From Larix kaempferi (taxonomy: Eukaryota; Streptophyta; Pinopsida; Pinales; Pinaceae), in the NCBI GenBank assembly GCA_027924585.1, contig BSBM01000232.1, positions 30,204,001 to 30,268,000 on the forward strand: a stretch of 64,000 nt of DNA, in the 5' to 3' direction. The notes below the pieces were generated by a model that saw only the letters and a list, made by a program, of their open reading frames with translations, did not search any database and was not told the DNA's origin. The translations under genes and the position numbers were made by a program. Below, in pieces: positions 34,770 through 47,019 of the stretch; the stretch's first letter is position 1; the number at the start of each line of letters is the position of its first letter.

Positions 34770-35331
34770 GGAATATGTTGTTCAATTTGAATCTACTGGT
34801 GTGTTTCTAGTGTAGAAAACACTGGTGTAGAAGTGCAGAATCACTAGTTCAGAATCACCAGTGCAAAATCACTAGTGCAGAATCACCAGTGCAGAATCAC
34901 TAGTGGAGAATCACTAGTGGAGAATCACTAGTGCAAAATATTTCAAAACTGCTACAACTGCAGGAAACAGCTGCAAATGCATAACACTTCGAATAACTTT
35001 AAAAAACAATGGAGATCCATAATGGTTGCTGAATTCGAATATGTTGAAGAGGGATTCAAATGGATGAATAAAACTACAAAACAAAAAGAGTTTTTTTGAT
35101 GGAGATTTTCTACACTACGAATGAACACTACCTTAGGACACATGAGCACATATGACTAAGTCCTTCACACCTAGATAGACCTCACTGGATTGCTCCAGTG
35201 AATTCAAGGTAATAGCACTAGGATTTGTTATGGAAACTCAAAGTCTTCTGGTGCTCAGTGAAAGATAGCTGCTCAAAGAAATGCTGCAACTGCTGCTGCT
35301 GCAATGGCTACAATTCGAATAGCTGTTGAAA
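34770..35331 (-). other. N 5' leader
   Basis: Non-coding. It includes a short tandem array of AGAATCACTAGTG(C/G) words at about 34840-34935. No gene seen. Confidence 0.65.
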
Positions 35332-35343
35332 GCTCTGATACCA
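35332..35343 (-). promoter_or_regulatory. N primer-binding site
   Basis: The minus strand reads TGGTATCAGAGC abutting the LTR at 35344. Perfect initiator-Met PBS. Confidence 0.92.
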
Positions 35344-36101
35344 TGTGATAATATGCAGTAGGATCTGACAGCTGTAACAAGCCTCACACAAACTCTCAAG
35401 AAGTTGCAAAGAAGAAGAGAAGAATGCACTCAATAATCACTCATGAACACAAAAATGGAGAATAGCAGTATCATACATCAGTTGTGGGTTGGCACTATGA
35501 AACTGAATATAATAATACAATAACTGTGTAGAGAATTCAAATTAACCAAGGAGGTCATTTGAATCATGCTCAAAGTCTAGCTTGGACAACATTGGAGACA
35601 TCATCCAGTCAGTAGTATCAGTCATAAATGGTAATAGTCATTCAAGTGAGTCTAATTGAGTCTAATTGAACAATCTAGGCATAAATCAGGGGATGGAGAC
35701 TCCAAGGAGGGCGCATGAGGCTGTTAGAAGATCAAGTGGCACTCCAAAACTAGCTAACTAGGAGCTACAGGCAGTTAGCATGATAAATCAGTGGAAGAAC
35801 TGCTCAATCAATGCACTAACTGATTGTTACACTCTTGGTAGGTGAGATAAGGCACTGTAATTGAATGATAACTGGCGGTAGGTGAGCAAAGGCACACATG
35901 TCATGTAGAAGAGTCAAATAGGGCACATCAAGTAGGTGGGAGCACTATTGGGGACTAAAGACAGGCTCTAGGGAGCTGAAAATAGGCTCTAGGTGTTGGG
36001 AGGACCACCAAGATGATGATTGGATGCATGCAAATGTATGCAGATGACTGGATACATGCAGACATGCAAATATGAAAAATTATGGTGAGAATATTCCAAC
36101 A
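35344..36101 (-). repeat. N 5' LTR, internally deleted
   Basis: 758 bp. Aligns to both ends of 31219-32739 but lacks the central ~760 bp. The join lies within TGCATGC/ATGCAAAT-type short repeats near 36020-36075. The region with the TATA-like box is lost. Confidence 0.85.
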
Positions 36102-38152
36102 AAATTTCCGACTGAATTTCTATCCATGACTCCACTTAAAGACTTCAACTTTCTTCTTACCATGACCTTCCCTTCCACCTGACCCACCGAGGGGTTCTAA
36201 AACACTCCAGGGCTTCCCCTCTTTTCCCAAGGATCAGATGTAAGCAAACAACTCATCTCCAAGTTAATCACACACATCATAACATGTAAAATGAAAAAAA
36301 TTAGGTCTAACAAATACATCTATCATATGCAAGACTTATAATGCATTAAACTCATGCAATACAATCATATATATGTAACAATGAACTCAGTCCTTTACTC
36401 AGGCCTGCACATGATTTCATGTCAATTAAATCCATATAAACATGCATTCCACTATTTCACAATTGAATATAAGCAATCATTTCATAACAATAAAACACCA
36501 TCATTTAACATAACATGAAATACTTATCTTTGAATTTTCGAAGCAACTGGCTAAGTGAGAGCAACATTCCACCCAACCTTAGATCTCTGTCCAGCCTGTA
36601 CTCTTTCAGCTGAGAGATCACCCCCGAGCTGGGCTGTGTATCCACTAAGGAGGGCTATCAGGTTCTCTCACAGTCAAGGTTCCATCCCAATGCTAAGCCA
36701 ATCTGTAGTTGGGTTTATCAAGCATTCCAGGGAACCTACCCATGCTAAGCCAACCTACAATGGGTTTATCAAGCATTTAGGGACACACTGGTCATGCTAA
36801 GCCAACTTCCAGCTAGGTTTATCAAGCATACCAACAGCAGGGCCATGCCAAGCCATCATATAGTTGGGTTTGTCAAGCATAACAGACAAGCTGATCAAGC
36901 TAAACCAACCTGCAGTGGGTTTATCAGGCATACCAAGCAATACAATCATGCCAAGCCAACATACCATTGGGTTTATCAAACATATCAGACAAGCCAATCA
37001 TGTTAATCCAAGCGGTAGTGGGTTTATTAGGCGAACATAGACAACAAGGGAGGCATTGCTAAGCCAGTGAGCTCATCCACAGAGTTGCATGCATCTCAAC
37101 ACTCAGTCAACCTGGAACCCACATTACCTACCACATCCAACACAAGGAAGACCCTCTTCTCTACTGCATAGTTCTTCAAGGCCTCTTCCCTTCTAGTGTT
37201 ATTCCAAGATAGGCATAGAAAGGTCCAGTCGCTAGTTCTATGAGACTTCAACCTTCACTTGGTTTATCAAGCAACCCAACCTTCTTCCTCAGTTGAACAA
37301 GTAGACTCATTCCCGGCTTGCGGATGGGCTCTGTTACACAATCTATATTCTGCGATCCAGCTTAGCTTCCCACAGTTTCTCTATGGTGCCAAGGCTTGCA
37401 GTTTCCTCACGGGTTCTATCTCTATCATGGAGTAGTCTGTCACCGGTAGACAGGATTCACGCACACAGTTTCCATGGCTTTCAACTCTCTGGTATTTATA
37501 TTACACAAGGAAAACACGATTATCTTCAGGTTATACCACTCAGTTGGCTCTACATATACAGGGATGTAGGAGCAAGCTCTCTCTCTGAATTGATGGATTG
37601 TGAATAGCCAGTGGGTGAATGTATGTATTTCAACAAAACGGGTAGTCAAAACGGGTTCCATGAGTTCCAAACATTGAGTGTCTTCTAGGACAAGTAACCA
37701 GATCCATTCCATGCCATGTGAAATCGTAGGCATGCTCCATACTCCATTGGCTTCAGCAACAGGGTTCTCAACCACCCTCTGCAACCGAATTAATGTCATC
37801 AGGGAGTTCGAATGGGTTCATAGTCAGACATGTGGCAACATGGGAAACCAATCCCATAACCCCCTCACCTCTCCCTAGTGGATACACATGGCCCCTTCTC
37901 ATTAGTTTCCTCCTTAGCCAACTTCTTGGTTATTTTGTTCATTAATAATAATTACATCATTTACATTTCTTCATGGCTTAACAACCCATGAATAATCAAA
38001 CTGTCCAAATACTTGCCTAAGAAATAATTCTTAAACATCCACTAGTGGGGCCTTGGCCTTGAGCTCCACACTAGGGTAAATACATACACTGCATTTATAT
38101 ATAGTCTTTACATTGAATCCAAATAACATCAAGGGAAAACTAGGGTATTACA
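36102..38152 (-). repeat. G 5' LTR, second part
   Basis: Continues the LTR after N and matches about 23380-25433. It has the 54-bp array at 36690-37035 and ends GGTATTACA at 38152. Plus-strand frames in it mirror those in the other LTR and are not genes. Confidence 0.88.
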
Positions 38153-40083
38153 TTCAATACTTTGCCTAGTTTTAAAACTATGAAAACTAGGAAACAAGTC
38201 TTTCTTTGTCTTGTTCCCAAACACATCCATACATTTCCAAATTTATTCTAGAAGGAACCTATGGGATTTAAAAAATCTTAACAGACCCCAAAAACTCAAT
38301 GGTAAAATCAGAAAACTCTTTTTGACATGTTATTCAAGTCTTCTCAAATTTGGCCAATTTCGAACCTTGGAGTAGTGAAACCCAATTTGTCCCAAATGTT
38401 TCCAAAGGCTCTTGAATTATGATTGGAAGGAATTGAGGGATAATAGGACATACTAATTCATATATTAGACACCCATACACTTATTTAATACATTCATGGC
38501 TTGCATTTATCATGAAGTAGTGAAAGGGGAAAACACTAGGAAAATCGATGTTAAAACCCCAACTAGTCTTGGACCTTTTTGGCTCCCCAAAAACTGTATG
38601 AACTTCCCTAATTTATGAAAATATAATTGGAATGTATTAAATACCTCATTTAAAACAAAATTGCAGCATTCATCAAGATCAATAACTGGTTATTGCACCC
38701 TTCAAACATAGAGTGGTAAAACATAGACATTGCTTGGAAAATTGTGAACAATGAACATGGAATTTGTTGCATAAAATCTAGTCAAATGCCAAAGCGGTTT
38801 GCATAGAATAAATTGATCATAGAAATTACATCATAGTTTTTTTATAACAGCTTCTAAAACTTTGAGAAATAATGATATACAACAGGGGAAAAACTACAAA
38901 AAGTCCATATGAAAGTAGAGGGGAAACTAGCTCAAATTGACGGTTTGCTTGGAATGTTTACATAAAAGACATGGAATTTCGAGATATAGCTCAAATGTGA
39001 AGATAATTACAGTGATATACATCATATATCATAACAATAGAGTCACCAAATCATCCTCCACAAGTTTCATACAACTATGAGTGTGCCATCAACACTAGAA
39101 AATGGACATTGAGAGAAGATTGTTAGAAGAGATAGTGGAGAAAGAAATGAGAGATGAAATTGAACTATAGAGGGACTCAAACCTACAAAAAAACACCTTA
39201 ATTAATATATGATAATATGTATTAATTTCCTCTCGTCCAATCAAATTGGACAGGAATCTTTCACCTTCGAAATTGGTTCAATAACAGGGAAGGTAAATAC
39301 CCACCATGCAATGGACAAGCTAAAGCTCTCCCAAATTGCAAAGATGCAAATGAAAAATGACCAAAAGCTGACCCAATTTGACTTGATCATATTTTAATAA
39401 CCTCCTTGGCCTCCTTTCCCTCCAAGAAACTCGGATTTCCCTTCTCTTGGTTCATTAACTCGAATTAGTGTTAATCTTGGTTGTTAGATTGACCCAAGTG
39501 ACACTTGTCTTGATTTTGCTTGATATCCTTCATGAATTTCGATGTGGAATCCTTCATGAAGCTTCATTGGGACACACACACCTCATGCACCATCTTTGGG
39601 TCTATTTTTATCTCTTACATGTCTTATATGTCATAGACTCTGTCATACTGTCATAATAGTTGTAAGATAATCTGTCATAAGTGTCATAAGGTGTCATATG
39701 GTTGTCATAGAATCTGTCATTGACTAAAAATAGCCCTGTGAATTTTCACCTTCCCCATGGGAGTTACTTATACTTCCAAATTCGAATTTGAGGATGGTGT
39801 GATATGCAAAGGAGGAATATTCCCTCATGTGGACCCCACCTATCCACTTATGTGCCCCCAAGTCCAATTAGGACTCCATGCCACTTCATTTTGGAGAAAT
39901 TAATGATTTTTTCCATAATTTATTGGTCTATTCTCCACCATCAATATAGAAATATGAATTTCCATGAGTAACTATAGGCCTTGGGATCAAATATCAATAT
40001 TTTGATTTTCTCACATAACCCTTAGGAATTGGATACGCCAACTTAATTGTTTATCTGGAAATTATTTAATTGGGGACATTAAA
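38153..40083 (-). repeat. X 5' LTR, second part
   Basis: Resumes after G. From about 39735 to 40083 it matches 2412-2759; from 38153 to ~39735 it has no counterpart in the 3' LTR. No coding motif. A run of GTCATA words lies at 39620-39720. It ends GACATTAAA where the other LTR has GACATTACA. Confidence 0.8.
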
Positions 40084-40168
40084 AAATACCTTTGCATACA
40101 TTCCTTGCATGCACCCGCCACATAACTTGACCTCATACAAGAAAACGATGCAAAAAACTGACCACCAA

Positions 40169-41632
40169 TATTAGGATTTAAATGAGCATACATAAAATTA
40201 CTTGGAAGAGAAATAAAATAGAACAAGCAACCATTAAAGATAAACACACAATGTTTATGTGGAAAACCCAAAACTGGGAAAAATCACCATAATAGATCTA
40301 TTATCTCCCTTGACCTGAACCGGTCAAGCCGGGCCAAGTGAGCTAGACATCGCTCACCTCCAGGACACATTACAATGGAGTATGCCAAGCCCTTTATAGG
40401 ATTCATTACATGCAATACCTTGGTCCAATACCATGGGCCACCAAATACCATTGGTCAAGAAATACCATGTGCCCAAAAACAAGTGCTAGACCCAAACCAC
40501 CTTTGACTCATTCTCGATTCAAGGTTAACCCTAAAAATCCCCCCTTTAAGCTTGACTTGGGGATCTCACATACACCCCCCTATCACCTAATTCTATCTCT
40601 CGACTTTATCGATGAGTTACCAGGGGTATGCATGCCTTTCCAGGTCTTACAGCCATATTCCCTTTTACATGTAAACTACTCCTTTAATTTTTTTCATGTG
40701 TCTTCATGGTGACTACACCATCACCATCATTGCTTCATTCTCTCGCTTTTCCATGATCGTCATATTCCATGCATCCTTTTGTACCTGCATCCAACCTTGT
40801 CATTGACGTCCATTTAAAGTAGAATCCATTTACCAGATTACATGGGTCCTCAGCCGCTGTAGCTGCCAGTTCTATAGGAATTCTCTTCCCATACACGGTT
40901 CATCAATCTTGGTCCCAAAACCGATATTAAACCATCTCACATTCCTCCCACAATCAAAGACTCAACCTATCTGATTCCACATCAAGATAGGATACAAGTA
41001 CACATGCCACCCTCATACCTATCCCAGTGGTTCATTCCACAACTTGATGCCACGTCCCTTCTTTGCACATAAGAGGAATACAATGATTTTTTTAACCTAG
41101 TTTTAATTCTTCTAAGCATCCGGGGAAATCACATTCTAACTAGGAACCAAAAACTGTTGGGGTGTTGGGTACCATCGATCATGCACCTTACAACATATTA
41201 ATTAACCCTCAGGTACAAAAAAATCTGGCCTCAAGGATCACCAACCACATGCTCTGATACCAATTCTTAGGAATTAAATGAGCATACATAAAATTACTTG
41301 CAAGAGAAATAAAATAGAACAAGCAACCATTAAACATAGACACACAATGTTTACGTGGAAAACCCAAACCCGAGAAAAACCACCATAATAGATCTATTTT
41401 CTCCCTTGACCTAAACCGTTCAAGCGGGGACAAGTGATCTAGCCAATGATCACCTCCAGAACACATTACAATGGATTATTCCAAACCATTTATAGGATTC
41501 ATTACATGCAATACCTTGGTCCAATACCATGGGCCACCAAATACCATTGGTCACCAAATACCATGTTCCCCAAAACATGTGTTAGACCTAAACCACCTTT
41601 GAATCATTCCTGAGTCAAGGTTAACCCTAACA
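40169..41632 (-). mobile_element. Element T: small TRIM-like LTR element
   Basis: Two ~368-bp LTRs (40169-40536 and ~41264-41632) enclose ~730 bp with no coding motif. A perfect initiator-Met PBS (41251-41262) lies beside the right LTR and an AAAGGGGGGAT purine run beside the left, both minus. On the minus strand the LTR starts TGTTAGGGTTAACC. ACCAA and ACGAA flank it (4 of 5). A TATAAAGG box is present near 40393-40400 (minus). It is small and gene-free like TRIM/SMART elements. Confidence 0.82.
41251..41262 (-). promoter_or_regulatory. T primer-binding site
   Basis: The minus strand reads TGGTATCAGAGC one or two bases from the right T LTR. Confidence 0.88.
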
Positions 41633-41640
41633 ACGAAAAC

Positions 41641-42010
41641 CTCATTAGCCACCTCTTTGATGCCTTCGACCTTGCAAACATCACTCTTCTTAGTTGAATT
41701 TGGAATGAAACCCTAAGACCTCATATTAATTTTTTCATCGAACTTGGAAATATTGATCTCACTCAGTTTCAAATTGAAGCTTTCCATCCTCGTATTATTC
41801 TTCTCTCCAAACTAGAAAATATTGCTCTCGCTCTATTTAGAATTCAATTCATGTAGCCTCATATTATTCTTTTCTTCAAACTGGAAAATATTGTTGTCGC
41901 TCGGTTTCGAATTCAAGCTCTACAGCCTCGGAATATTTTTTTTGATCTAACTTGAAAATATTTCCTCTCGGTTTCAAACTCAATCCTTACACCCTTGTAT
42001 TATTTTTTTC
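41641..42010 (-). pseudogene. Decayed 23-residue-repeat coding tract
   Basis: Four DNA units of about 69 bp recur (starting near 41740, 41811, 41879, 41950 on the plus strand). On the minus strand three units share one frame and read EKNN(M/T)R...LNSK.S(E/D).NIF.F. They are followed by FDEKINMRS and, after a stop, GFIPNSTKKSDVCKVEGIKEVANE. A 1-nt shift separates the fourth unit, and stops occur inside. A period that is a multiple of three with residue-level conservation suggests former coding. I do not recognise the protein. Confidence 0.5.
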
Positions 42011-44544
42011 ATTGATCTTTAAATATTTACTAACATTAAATATTTCAAAATGTTTACTAACTTTCAGTAGCAAAAACAGATTTTGCATCTAGACACTAAC
42101 ATAACTTTCCTAAATCTTTCCTGGCTTGTTTTTTTTGTTCCTTGTTCCTGCAACCTCATGTATCATTCATGAGCCTTTTTCTTTTCTAACTCTTTCCTAC
42201 AAAGTATAAACATAACCTTAAATCCAAACCTGGTGAATACGCATCATAAGATATCACAAAAGGAATCAAATTAAAAACAATAAATTTTCAAGAGAATACA
42301 AATTAAAAGATTTATAAAATTTACACATCAACATGTGTCGTAGACACACATCCATGCTCAAACCTTTTGTTGAATACTTAAAATTTAGTATCTTAATCAA
42401 GTAACACGAACCACAACAACTTATATAGGTTACTCTTTTACACAAAGGATAAAAAACCTCTATTCTTGAATCACTATTATGCCTTCAACTTATAGTAACC
42501 TTAGTCACTCAAAAACCCACAGAAAATTGCTCTATACATTAGTAGCATTTATCAGTTCTAATATTTAGTGACACCAAATTAGTAATTTGAGTACTTATTC
42601 ATTTTACAATATATCTCCATCATATGAAAATTATCCATCCATTATACATGTCTTCCCAATCAATTTCCTACACTATGTGCTCATTTGTGAATCTAATGTT
42701 TTTTTATCACCTTTGAAGTAAATGGGATTACTATTAAGAACTGAGATTCACGCTGTGAAAGAGATCTTGCATTTCCTACAACCAAAGTAAAAAAAGTTCC
42801 CCAATAACCATTTGGTGCTCTTGAACTATTATACAAATAAGTTCATTACTCTCTTGTCTATTGCTACCATTGTTGTGTCAATTTTTATATCGAAGTTGAG
42901 AAAATGGTAAAGATCTGCAATATGCTTGTAAAAATATTCCTACTAGAATTGTTGCATATATGGCTTAAAATATGCATTAATCTTTGTAAAGAGTAGCTTA
43001 GTTAGAAAAATAGAAAGTGTCTATTATAGGAAAGCTTATCTAGAATTTCTGCTACCATCATGAGTTATTCAAGTATTTATGTATCAAATTTTCTAATAAA
43101 CGAATTGTGTATATGGAACATGTTGAAGCAATGTATAAGTAGAATCCTGTTATTCCTATTAGTAATTTTATTTCTACGTAGTTGTGTAGATTATTGGAGG
43201 TGATTCTTGAGTTTTATATGCCCCATTCTCTCGACACAGATATAGAAGGAGTGGGCACACCACATATGATAATAGAGAAAACGTTACAAAGCTGGGACCT
43301 CCGGGGGTAAATTTCTAGAGCTCCAGTAGCAATATCGAGGCCTTTTGGGGTTCTCAAATAATAGGTTTTTAGTTTTTGAATGTATGAGGGCATAGGTCAA
43401 GGTATCAGAGAAGTGCATCTATAAAGTTTCCTAAAAATTTCCATGTAAAGACTCGAAAGTATTATTTTGTGAAGGCAAAGTATGCCTTTTTCAGTATTGT
43501 AAGTGAAGAAGGAGAGATCCGTTAGCTTAAGGACGAAAAACAATTCAATTTTTCTTTAATTTGGTAAATTTCGATAGAAAGTTAACCAATGGTAGTCATT
43601 TCTGATTTCTATTATATATATAATATAAAGCGCATGTACACACACAAACATATCCTCGCTTTCCCATCTCATAACAAGATAAAAGACTTATTCTAGAGCT
43701 CAAATGATCTCCAGATTTACTTGGGTTGCAGTAGTGACTGTGTCTTTTTTAACCTCCATTTATAGGGTTTATGATTTTCAAAAACAAATTCATTTTCTCT
43801 TCATAACTGAGTGTTTTCAAGCAATGTCGAATTATCATCTTACCTTCAAATTTATAGTAAGACATTTAGAGTTAAATAACAATAACTGGAATCGTAGGCA
43901 TTGTCTAATGAGACATACTAGATGGATGAAAGTATGTGAACTACAAAAGGCATAACATAAAATATGTAATGTATCCATTAAATTTTTTCCAATTGAGATA
44001 TAGAAGTCATGTTTTGCTAGTGATACTAATAGATAATTATATTTTACAATTTGGGATGGACGAGGAAAGGTCATGTTTCTAGATTGTAGAAAAAAGAGAC
44101 AAGTGTATTACCAAAATTTATTTTCTAATAATATTTCCAAATTTAAAATAAACAAATATATATATATATATATAGAATAGATAACAAACAAAATTAAGAA
44201 ACTAAGTTAATTATTAAAAAATATCTATCACCACCTATTGTATATTGTAATCTAGTTAGTATTGCATAGCCAAGAAAAAAAAGGAGTAATGGCCCCGTCT
44301 CACGAAATAGGTAATAACAAAAATGAAAATTGTATATAAGATGAGAGTCACTAAAATCTATGACATATTTTAATATTCTACGATTGCTCTTGAAGATAAT
44401 AAAAGTAGTAGTATGGTATTCTCATAGAAGTTGCGACAAATTAGCATAGGATGGGAGTACCCATAAATGCTTTTCAAGGAGAAGTCTTCAAGGCTGCACA
44501 TATTGGAGTTTATGCAAAAGAAAATCAAGTACTAATAATAATAT
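42011..44544. other. AT-rich stretch without recognised genes
   Basis: About 2.5 kb with no RT, gag or gene motif on either strand. The plus-strand frame at 43704-43955 and the overlapping minus frame at 43835-44074 lack recognisable domains. AT-dinucleotide runs occur near 43612 and 44157. Confidence 0.5.
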
Positions 44545-46290
44545 TATTCTTCTTTATAAAAGAATTGTATTTTTTTATTTATAAAAAAAGGGTTGCAATA
44601 ACGTTGATAGACATTTATATCCTTTTGCATGCTTTGGTTTCTAATTTCCTAATTTATATTATGTGATGTATATTTATAGGATAAGATTTGCGTTTTCATT
44701 GGTTTTACGTTGGTTATATCTGTTTTCATTTTCATTTTTTTTAAATTTATAGTACTTCAAGATAAATGATTGGTATCCTTTGTAATATAAAAAGTTAAGT
44801 TGATTACGTTAATTGATTGTAAGTTGGTTATGTTTGTTTTCTTAATTTTATTTTTTTTTATTTTTTTGTAAAAGAATATTTCTTATTTGTAAGTTTGTTT
44901 GTAATTTGTGTGATTAGTTTGTGGTTTAAGAAACTATAACACAAAAGTATATAAGTTGTCAAGATTATTTAAGGATCACATTCGATCTCGGCCACACCAA
45001 CTTTTAATATGAATGGATTTTAAGTGTCTCCTTCCAACTACCTTGTGGGGTTTAAACTTGGGTCGCTATGCAAAACGAGGCCTATAGAAACTAACTGTGT
45101 TAGCAACATTTGACTCTTGTAATAAAATATTGAAAAGACTCTTAATTCATATTACTTCGTAATTACATGTGCATTAGAAAAAGGTCAAGCATGCTTAAAT
45201 ATGCATTAAAAGCATGTGTAGAACATTGAAAACCAAACAAATTAAAAATGAAATGGAGAAATTACTTGGAATGGGATATTATTATAAAAAAATAGAAATA
45301 TTTTCTTCCATGAAGCTACAAGAAATAATTTAAACAGGTTGTGTACCACATCTAACTATCAACTAATTAATAACTTATTTATTCTTCCTAACACTTGTCT
45401 CAATTTGCCTAACACATGTTCAAATCAATGAGAACACACTAACAACATACTAGCAGATAGATAACACACTATCACAAGTTCATGCACATGGATGCTCAAT
45501 GTGCAACAATATCCAACACCCTCCCTACAACAAAGTACCCATTACCTTAAAAAATGGGCACACTCTTTCCCTTTGATATCTCAAGTAGCTCTCCTCCTCA
45601 AACATTGAAATGGAGACATGTCAAAGAACCTTTATTTCCCCTGACAACCTTTCTAAATGTGCTTTGATGATTCATCTTCTTTTGATTTTTTATATCTTCA
45701 CACACCCACCTCTTCCATGCACACCATGTTAAAGTTGATTGGTGTTAAGCCCTAGATGTTGTGACATTACATTTCTATTATTATATTAATGTCATCTTTA
45801 TTGGTTGGCTAGGACCTTAATTGTAATTGTATCCTTTGTCTCATATATATACCAAGGATATCTAGTTTTAGGTATAATTCCATCGTGTGCATTTGATATA
45901 CTGTAAATGAGGTTTTCCCCTTGAATATGTTTCTTATTCATTCTCTGTATTTCATTCTCAAGGCATGTAATTACTCTTTTTTTCTATTTTTACATTAATT
46001 TCATAATTTGGTCCCTAACATTTGGTATCAATCATTTTCACTATAACATTTTTTTGGAAAGTTTAAGAAAAAAAAATTGGGATCCTAAGGAGACATATCT
46101 AACAACTTGTGGTAAATATTTTAGGTCTTGGGTTCAGAGTTATAATATATGGAAGATAGGGTTTTTTACTAGTCCAAAAACTAGTCTCAAAACAATTTTC
46201 TAGGTAAAATTGTTATATCAATAAATCTTCTTAGCTCCAAGTTGAGTGCCACTAGTTGCATGGGGTAGTAGATAGGCCACAATAAGTAAT
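44545..46290 (+). repeat. Segmental duplication, left copy
   Basis: Aligns almost collinearly with 59345-61085, including non-element flank, an LTR, its PBS and the start of an internal region. Small indels and many substitutions show an old duplication. The copies are about 14.8 kb apart, or ~8 kb without C2. Confidence 0.8.
45743..46020 (+). repeat. Plus-strand LTR (left copy)
   Basis: 278 bp, TGTTAAGC...CCTAACA. Followed at 46023 by TGGTATCA, a damaged initiator-Met PBS, so it is a 5' LTR on the plus strand. The partner 3' LTR is not seen in the window. Confidence 0.72.
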
Positions 46291-46534
46291 GTTTTCATAT
46301 TAATATCTAAAAAAATGGACACCTGACATGTTGTACAACTTTATTCTCCTTATAGGGACAAAAATAACAATTTGTGGGAAAGTAACCATAAATTTTTCTA
46401 GGAATTCTAAATTTGGTAAAAACCTATGGCATTGCAGACATGACATCCATGCTACTACCAAACACACTTAAAAATAAAAAAGGCCAAAATTTCATATTCA
46501 CCACAGGTGGAAGTTCACCTTGCAAGACAGTCTC

Positions 46535-46981
46535 CAAATCAAGGTTTGAAAATGTATGTAAATTACAACTGACATAAGTTTTGATTGGAAAATGTTTTGG
46601 GGGTGATTAAAAAATTGTGGTAAAGTTCAAATATATAATAAATATAGAAAAATAAAATGGTAGTGCAAAATATTCTACACCAATTAAACCTCCAAATAGC
46701 TAAACTATGACTTAGAAAGAAAGTGAGGAGATATATAACATTGAGAGAGATATATAACCAAATCAAAGTTTGAAAATGTATGTAAATTGCAATTGACATA
46801 AATTTCAATTGGAAATGTTTTTGGGGGTGATTCAAAAAATGTGGTAAAATTAAGTATAAAATAACTATAGAAAATATTATTTTGGGTCCACATGAAAAAT
46901 GGTAGTGCAAATAATGCTACATGATTTAAACCTCTAGAGAGTTCAACTATGACTTAGGAAGAAAGTGAGGGGATATATAAC
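46535..46981. repeat. Tandem duplication, two ~224-bp units
   Basis: 46535-46758 and 46759-46981 share CAAATCAA(A/G)GTTTGAAAATG through to GAGG(A/G)GATATATAAC. They lie between the left-copy LTR/PBS and the gag remnant, so in the leader of that element. Confidence 0.82.
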
Positions 46982-47019
46982 CATCTATCCAAGTTAGAGA
47001 AAAATTGTAACAAATTGAA

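Larger units (their letters stand above)
31219..36101 (-). mobile_element. Element N: non-autonomous copia derivative
   Basis: LTRs read TGTGATAATATG...TTCCAACA on the plus strand: 31219-32739 and 35344-36101. AAATT flanks both sides (31214-31218, 36102-36106). The PBS is perfect and directly adjacent to the right LTR (minus orientation), and a PPT lies right of 32739. The 2.6-kb internal region has a copia gag N-terminus, a unique repeat protein and then a piece of the linker that normally precedes copia RT. Protease, integrase and RT are missing. It splits G's 5' LTR. Confidence 0.88.
22723..38152 (-). mobile_element. Element G: Ty3/gypsy chromovirus-like retrotransposon
   Basis: LTRs begin TGTCA(C/T)GTCCCC and end GGTATTACA; the 3' LTR is 22723-25433 and the 5' LTR 30379-38152, the latter split by N. 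TTCAG/TTCAA flank it. On the minus strand the order is PBS, gag, zinc knuckle, protease, RT, RNase H, integrase and a degraded chromodomain-like tail, which is Ty3 order. Every domain carries stops or frameshifts. The LTRs are long (about 2.7 and 2.9 kb without N) and contain two kinds of minisatellite. The element sits inside X's 5' LTR. Confidence 0.9.
2153..40083 (-). mobile_element. Element X: root non-autonomous LTR retrotransposon of the nest
   Basis: X begins TGTAATGTCC at 2153 and its left LTR ends GGACATTACA at 2759. The right LTR ends at 40083. AAATA lies immediately outside both edges (2148-2152 and 40084-40088), a 5-bp target duplication. The right LTR starts at 22458, next to a minus-strand initiator-Met PBS, so transcription runs right to left. 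With the insertions removed, the internal region is only about 2.7 kb. It holds one decayed long reading frame with no recognisable gag, protease, RT or integrase. It must have moved with enzymes of another element. Y lies in its internal region and G in its 5' LTR. Confidence 0.8.

Noticed and set aside
42011-44544. Possible gene around the 83-codon frame at 43704
   Set aside because: Short, overlapped by a frame on the other strand and without any domain or conserved context.
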